Of a DNA stretch of 15,661 bases, positions 11,071 to 15,661 are shown piece by piece (positions within the stretch are counted from its first letter, which is position 1; each line of letters begins with the position of its first letter). The notes beneath the pieces were generated by a model. It had not been told where the DNA came from. It saw only the letters and a program-made list of their open reading frames with translations, and did no database searches. Origin of the DNA: Smittium mucronatum (Eukaryota > Kickxellomycota > Harpellomycetes > Harpellales > Legeriomycetaceae); assembly GCA_001953115.1 (NCBI GenBank), contig LSSL01001397.1:10078-25738 (forward strand). The letters run 5' to 3'. Both the position numbers and the translations under genes were made by a program.

Positions 11071-11352
11071 TCATCCAGCAGAGATATTAAGGTAGGTATC
11101 ACCCCCTTACTCCTCCTATCTGAACTTCGCTCATTTTCTCCTGTAATGAAAAAACTAAGTGCTTTTACATCCCCACGGTAGGAATAACAGGCTATAACCT
11201 TACCGGAAGTTTGTTAAGAAAACTTAAAGAAAGTTACAGTAAATATTATACTATATCTTTAATCACTAGTTCTCCCTCCAAGTTGATCGATGGATCTAAG
11301 CCATCATCCAGCAGAAGAAATTTAGTAGATATGGATACCTAAGTATCACCAT
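11071..11352 (+). repeat. Diverged internal duplication sharing TCATCCAGCAGA
   Basis: TCATCCAGCAGA occurs at 11071-11082 and 11304-11315. Similarity continues past it: each copy is followed within 20-35 bases by a TATCACC element and then CTATCT. The copies are 233 bases apart, not a multiple of three, so they fall in different frames. This may be a diverged tandem duplication in the decayed island. Confidence 0.4.
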
Positions 11353-11765
11353 CTCTATCTTCCACAACCTCTCACCAAGCGCTAACTTTGGGGAAAATCC
11401 TAAAGGATAAACAACGGACTTAACAAACTCATGTTTGTGCATAATCATGCCCATAGCACTATCACAAATTTACGTCCACTAAGCTAAACAACTAAATAAA
11501 TAAAATAGACTAACCAATAATCATCCCAGCTCACGAAGTAACTAAAAAAATAACTAAACCCTAACCGGAACTAAGACCAGTAAAAATAATAAAGAAAAAT
11601 ATAAAAATAATTTCTGTTGATAAAATGAAAAAAGAAACTAACTATAATAACTCAACTGTAAAAAATATATATATAAATCTGCAAGAGTGCTAACGCTTTC
11701 AGAGTATAACTAGGGAGTGGTTTCACCTAGGACAAAAATGCGCGTTCTACACCTTTAATATTTAG

Positions 11766-13471
11766 ATATCTTTCTTTTAATCCTATTTATATCAAAAAAT
11801 TAAACATTTTTCAAATATACAAATATATATTTCTTTTTAATTAAAGTTATCTTTTTCAAATATTATCTATATTTTATGGATTTTTTTTTATATTTTCCTT
11901 ATTTAAATCGAAAATTCCTTATTAGTTTTCAATCAGGGTTTATATTATCCTTCTTTTAAAATGACCTTAAGCTTAAATTTTTTTGAGTTGCGAAAATTCA
12001 AAGCCTTTTTTTTTCTATTAATTTTTTAAGCTTAAATATTCCTTATTAAAGTTCTCTATCCTCAAAAATTTCCATCCATCGAATTTATGATAAAATTAGC
12101 AGTATTTTTATTATTATCTTAATTTATTTTTTCACTGAGGATATTTTAATTACTAAAGTCTCGAATTTGATTTTCATGTCAAATTTTATCGATTCAATGT
12201 TCCATTGAGTCCCTGAAACGCATATTATTTATACATAATATCTTTTATACTCTTTATATTGACCTAATAAGATGATAAGCTAAGCCGTTTTATTCTAAAA
12301 TTTATTTTATTATTTTCTATTTGACAAATATATATGAAAAAAAATTTTGGTCTGAGGGAATTTTTTACGTTATTTTATTTTTTTAATCTGTAATATTCTA
12401 GAAATTACATTTTTTTGGTTGATTAAAGGTCTTTTTTTTTATGATTTTTCGGCAATAATTTTATACTTACCCCACTTTTTTTTAAAAAAAATTGAAAGTA
12501 TAGTTTTTACGGCACATCAGTCTATTTTTTTTATACAAAAAAAATGATATAAATTTGAAAATATAAGGAGTTTTTTAGGAATTTCAGATAATATTTATCC
12601 AAAATATCTACTGATCTGAAAATGATTGATGGTATCATCATTAAATTCTTTTTTCTTTTTTAAAATCCCAGTCAGTATTTACAAGGGGTTATTTAATTAT
12701 ATTTTTTGGTTATCTGATGATACTTATTGAAGAAAATTGTTTTTCTTAATATCTTGATATCTCAAAATTTTATTTTCTTGACTTTCGCCACCCATTTTTA
12801 ATATTCTTACTTCACGATATAGATCTTCTGAAATTAGATAAAGCATTTGAGAATGTATAATCAGATATTATTGATATATAATATATTCAATACTCTGCTA
12901 AATACATCCAATTTCTCTAAATGATAATGAAAATAATTCTTTACGCGGTAATTTGCGCAATTAACCTCGTGAAGGTGTTTATTTCTATAATTATTGTACT
13001 TTTTCATCTAATTTTTTTTTTTATTTCTTTAATTTTATTTTTTATGCCTACCATTATTTTAATGAATATTATAAATGATTTATGGAGTGCTATTTGATTC
13101 TTTTTATCTTTTTAAGCATACTATTTTGGAATTTTATAAATTAAAAATTAAATGTCTATGAGTGAAAATTATTAATTATTTTAAAATAACTTCATATAAT
13201 TAACCTTATAAATGTTTCATATTAAAAGTATTTAAAATAAAATGAAAAGAAATTCACATCAAAATATTTATATTTTGACATAAAAAATCCCGTAATTATT
13301 GAAAAAACTTGTTATTTTCCCTATATTTTGGATTTTTTTTTCAGATTTTTTTTTAATTTATAACATAATCATTCTATATTTTTCCTGAAAATCAGTAGTA
13401 AAATAAAATTAACGGAATTTTAAAAAAATTGGGGGAAAAACTTAGTATTTTCTATAATATTTGCGGTATAA
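11766..13471. other. AT-rich DNA, no supportable gene
   Basis: G+C falls abruptly after about 11,760. The stretch holds only A/T runs and short chance frames. I see no RNA gene and no notable repeat. Confidence 0.65.
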
Positions 13472-13729
13472 AAAAAGTCGGAGATCGTGATACTATTTTC
13501 TCACTTTTTTCAAAATAATAATTTCATTTCAAGCCAAATCACTCCTCCTCCAAATCTCACTATTTTTAGGGCCGGAATAGCACCAGATAAAAGGTTTGAA
13601 CTAAGCATGATTTTATTTGACGTAAACTAGAGGATGAATAAAAGATAAACTAAAGGGAATTGGTAAACTAAGACTAAAAGGTGTGTGTAGGATGGAGAGA
13701 TTAAAAAACTTGCTTTTCCTGTAATGTGA
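13472..13729 (+). pseudogene. Coding-like frame interrupted by TAG/TAA only
   Basis: I do not recognise the product. After a TAA at 13469-13471 this frame is open for 52 codons (13472-13627) with balanced amino-acid use, including SSQITPPPNLTIFRAGIAPD and then KRFELSMILFDVN. It then meets TAG (13628), TAA (13646), TAA (13664) and TAG (13688) before a TGA at 13727-13729. Between and after these stops the codons still look coding (e.g. DGEIKKLAFPVM at the end). From 13607 to 13761 there is not a single CpA dinucleotide although TpG is common (about 14). That is what loss of CAA/CAG codons by C-to-T change at CpA would leave, and a code that writes glutamine as TAA/TAG would look similar. A decayed gene fragment is my preferred reading; no start codon is defined. 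Confidence 0.3.
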
Positions 13730-13851
13730 AGAATATTCGTTTAAGTACTATGATTAATTTGCATATCTTTCTAGTAAAATATATATTGATTAATGTACGT
13801 ACTAAATTTTAGATTGAGAAAATCTGTAAGATCCTATTGTTCTATTTATTC

Positions 13852-13887
13852 CATTGTGATAACCCATTGTTTGGGATTAGCACAATG
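13852..13887. repeat. 14-bp stem-loop, the strongest hairpin in the window
   Basis: CATTGTG (13852-13858) pairs with CACAATG (13881-13887), TAA (13860-13862) with TTA (13877-13879), and CCCA (13863-13866) with TGGG (13872-13875). There is one A-G mismatch, one bulged A at 13876 and a 5-base loop TTGTT. Six of the 14 pairs are G/C, well above the local base composition. It lies about 120 bases downstream of the broken frame ending at 13729. It could be a transcript-end structure or part of a small RNA; no T-run follows on the plus strand. Confidence 0.45.
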
Positions 13888-15100
13888 AGGTGAGAATGTA
13901 ATTATTACAACTATTTACACAGCGATGATTTTTTTTAATACAATTTAAACTCTGAGCCTTCAAATCCTTGTTATTTATATATCAATTATAACATTATTGA
14001 ATTTAATGTTTTTGTTTTTGTTTGGAAAAATTATGAGATTTCGAAATATTCTTCGATTATAAATATTTATATATTATTTATTTATTTATTTTTAATGAAT
14101 AGATTTTTCTCACCTGTGCCTTGAAATAATATATACATTAATTGTAAATTTAAAATTAAAATTTTCTGAATATTATCTAAATTTTAATAAAAAAAAAAAA
14201 TTGAAACTCCACCAAAGAAAAAAATCATTTTTTCTAAAAAAATTGTTATATTATCACAATTTTATTGTAAACGGGCGATTTTTTATTAATATACTTAAAA
14301 AAAATACATTCAGGCTGTTATTATTTTTATTACAATACACCTTGTTTTTAATCTATGATTCATTTTTTTTAAAAAAAAAAAATTATCCCCCCTTTACTAA
14401 TATAACGTATTTATGACTATTTTTTAATTAAAATTAAGGGTTTTCATATATTTGATTCAATTTTTTGTCCCAACTTACATTTGGCCCAATATGCAAAAAA
14501 AACCTAATAAATTTGTTCAAAAATTATATTCTTTAAAACAGGTGGTCCATAAATTCTTTTTTTTTTTTGAAAATTATTTCATAGAAGAATGATATGTTAT
14601 TTAAGTAAAATCTATCAGGCTGTGTTTAATATATATTTTTTATACCCCAAGTGCTTCAAAAAATCTCAAAAATCAGACTGATAGCAATAACCTTCTTGGT
14701 ATAAATTATATCTCTTTAACTTGTTTAATTAAAGGGGACTTCAATAAAACAAAAAAAATTGGTTGAAAAGCAAAATTAACTATCAAATTAAAAAAGTTAA
14801 TATAAAAGCAGGATCGATTATCAATGGTAAATAACCTTTTTAACAGCGATAATTTTTTATAATTTCAGGTTAAATCCACTTTTTTAAATATACTTCTCGA
14901 AAAAATATAGGCGTGTTTAAAACATAATATTATAAGCAATAAGAAAATTATTTAATTATTTATAAATCTAGAAATTCAATAATTAAATTATTATAAGATA
15001 ACAGCAGCTATTTTATTAATCGTTTAGCTTATCAAATTCTTTGTAGTAATTGTAGTTCAGAGTTATTCTTTATAGCTTCATATCTATTATCATGTGTTTT
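13888..15100. other. AT-rich DNA, no supportable gene
   Basis: Nothing convincing is seen. A small ATTT microsatellite lies near 14075-14092 and a 12-base T run near 14557. The plus-strand frame at 14201-14416 begins at TTG, depends on A and T runs, and is rejected. Confidence 0.6.
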
Positions 15101-15176
15101 TTTTTAAATTTTTACTCCTATTTGCACTATAAATAACTAATTCTCTGTTAATAGTTTCAGTCTCAATTTTTTCCTT

Positions 15177-15509
15177 TTGGATTTATTCTCAAAAAAAAAA
15201 TTAATGGAGGATTTTTTTAATCCGAAAAAATTGAAAATGTTTTTTGTCAAGCTTGTGAGTGGCTGTCAGTTTTCGAGAACATGTTCATTACATAATTATA
15301 ATTTTTCCAAAACGTTTTTTGACACCGTATGGACCTCATCTTGTACATATTTCATTAATATAATACCAAAAAAATAATTCTCTTCGAAATAGAATATGAG
15401 TCAAACCAGCTCATTTTCATTTTTGAAGAAAATAACGCCGAATACCATTTCAAGTTGTTGCGGGGGTACGAAATACCAGTGCCATTATTTTATAAACCGA
15501 GTTTATTGA
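15177..15509 (+). pseudogene. Coding-like frame with two in-frame TAR stops, ends at TGA
   Basis: I do not recognise the product. One plus-strand frame runs from 15177 for 66 codons to a TAA (15375-15377), passes a TAG (15390-15392), and then reaches an ATG (15396-15398) that opens 37 more codons ending at TGA (15507-15509). Both halves have balanced, cysteine-containing composition: GCQFSRTCSLHNYNF and FDTVWTSSCTYF in the first, and MSQTSSFSFLKK then SSCCGGTKYQCHYF in the second. The frame is also free of TGA for some 25 codons upstream of 15177, though it crosses further TAA codons there. The second half alone (15396-15509) is a plausible short exon or start of a gene. The first start would be TTG, which is weak. 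A decayed or intron-split gene, a TAR-glutamine gene, or chance are all possible. Confidence 0.25.
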
Positions 15510-15597
15510 CTTATCTTTTTTTTTTTTGTATCACGGAATTTTATTGTAAGATAACGTCATTAAAAACTATACTAAAAAAATTTGAAAAAAAGAAAAA

Positions 15598-15661
15598 GAC
15601 GTATAGAAAAGATTAATATCCTAACTACAATAAGCTCCTCTGCCGGACTACCGGCTGCGTA
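15598..15661 (+). other. Abrupt G+C rise at the right edge; possible start of a coding region
   Basis: The last 30 bases are more than half G+C after kilobases of AT-rich DNA. In the frame beginning at 15598 the final codons read APLPDYRLR, preceded by LQ and a TAA. Earlier codons in the same frame include a TAG (15604) and a TAA (15622). This looks like coding sequence, or a decayed edge of it, continuing past the window. The perfect stem GCCGG (15642-15646) / CCGGC (15651-15655) with loop ACTA is also present. The window is cut here, so neither reading can be tested. Confidence 0.3.

Larger units (their letters stand above)
10945..11765. pseudogene. Island of higher G+C with broken coding signal; strand uncertain
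   Basis: Rows here reach about 37-45% G+C (27 of 60 in 11341-11400) against about 12-20% around them. I do not recognise the product. On the plus strand one frame is free of stops for 72 codons (11124-11339) and reads like protein, e.g. VGITGYNLTGSLLRKLKESY near residues 19-38, a glycine pattern loosely like a nucleotide-binding fold. It continues without any TGA to 11765, interrupted only by TAA/TAG at 11340, 11421, 11442, 11454, 11493, 11511, 11562 and 11691. On the minus strand three shorter frames also look coding: 11299-11469 (57 codons), 11249-11338 (30 codons, containing FLLLDDGLDPSINLEGE) and 11004-11213 (70 codons, containing SGKVIACYSYRGDVKALSFF). At most one strand is right. The most likely reading is a decayed gene or exon of foreign or older origin. 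A gene using TAA/TAG as glutamine is possible, and chance is not excluded. Confidence 0.35.

Noticed and set aside
11181..11195. GGAATAACAGGCTAT, resembling a conserved large-subunit rRNA motif
   Set aside because: The match is short and the flanking bases do not follow the rRNA core on either side, so there is no rRNA gene here.
11004..11469. Minus-strand segments that vaguely resemble WD40 repeats (e.g. RGDVKALSFF)
   Set aside because: No full repeat with the expected spacing and WD-type end is present, and strand and frame are uncertain.
13561..13620. Possible tRNA around GGGCCGG...GGTTTGAA
   Set aside because: No cloverleaf can be drawn: the acceptor ends do not pair and no anticodon stem fits; the bases are better explained as part of a coding-like frame.
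14201..14416. 71-codon plus-strand frame from TTG, basic then hydrophobic
   Set aside because: It starts at a weak codon right after a poly-A run and is driven by A and T runs; no supporting context.
1..15661. Yeast-type ARS consensus and TATA-box matches
   Set aside because: These A/T motifs occur by chance many times in DNA of this composition and carry no information here.

Overview
This window is a gene desert of very AT-rich DNA. Rows sampled by hand are about 80-88% A+T; 3001-3060, for example, has only 7 G/C in 60. I found no recognisable conserved gene, no tRNA or rRNA, no CRISPR array and no intact mobile element. I cannot name the organism. The composition fits intergenic DNA of an extremely AT-rich eukaryote (anaerobic gut fungus, microsporidian, ciliate or similar) or a badly eroded symbiont or organelle-like replicon. 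The absence of any long open frame in 15.7 kb argues against ordinary bacterial or viral DNA.

Layout. Positions 1-1020 hold most of the short-motif structure: a hairpin at the left edge, four direct repeats at 20/20/19-bp spacing that match or nearly match the DnaA-box consensus, an inverted repeat just after them, and a palindrome-rich patch at 778-859. Positions 1020-8746 are featureless AT-rich DNA with a few microrepeats, including a short (CCTAAT)n run. On the minus strand, 8747-9007 encodes the longest open frame, a lysine-rich peptide with a hydrophobic C-terminal half. Several stem-loops lie between 9800 and 10350.

From about 10,770 onward the monotony is broken by four islands with clearly more G+C: about 10,945-11,760, 13,472-13,740, 15,177-15,509 and the last 30 bases. 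Each contains at least one reading frame with protein-like amino-acid composition that is interrupted, over the span described, only by TAA or TAG and not by TGA. Two of them (13,472-13,729 and 15,177-15,509) end at TGA. Three explanations remain open: decayed genes or exons carrying C-to-T type mutations, a nuclear code reading TAA/TAG as glutamine (ciliate-like), or chance in AT-rich DNA. Rough hand estimates do not exclude chance for any single island. The sharp rise in G+C in the last 30 bases suggests the window ends at the edge of a different, probably genic, compartment.

No operon or pathway can be reconstructed. The most useful leads are the 20-bp-phased repeat array at the left and the islands interrupted only by TAA/TAG at the right.
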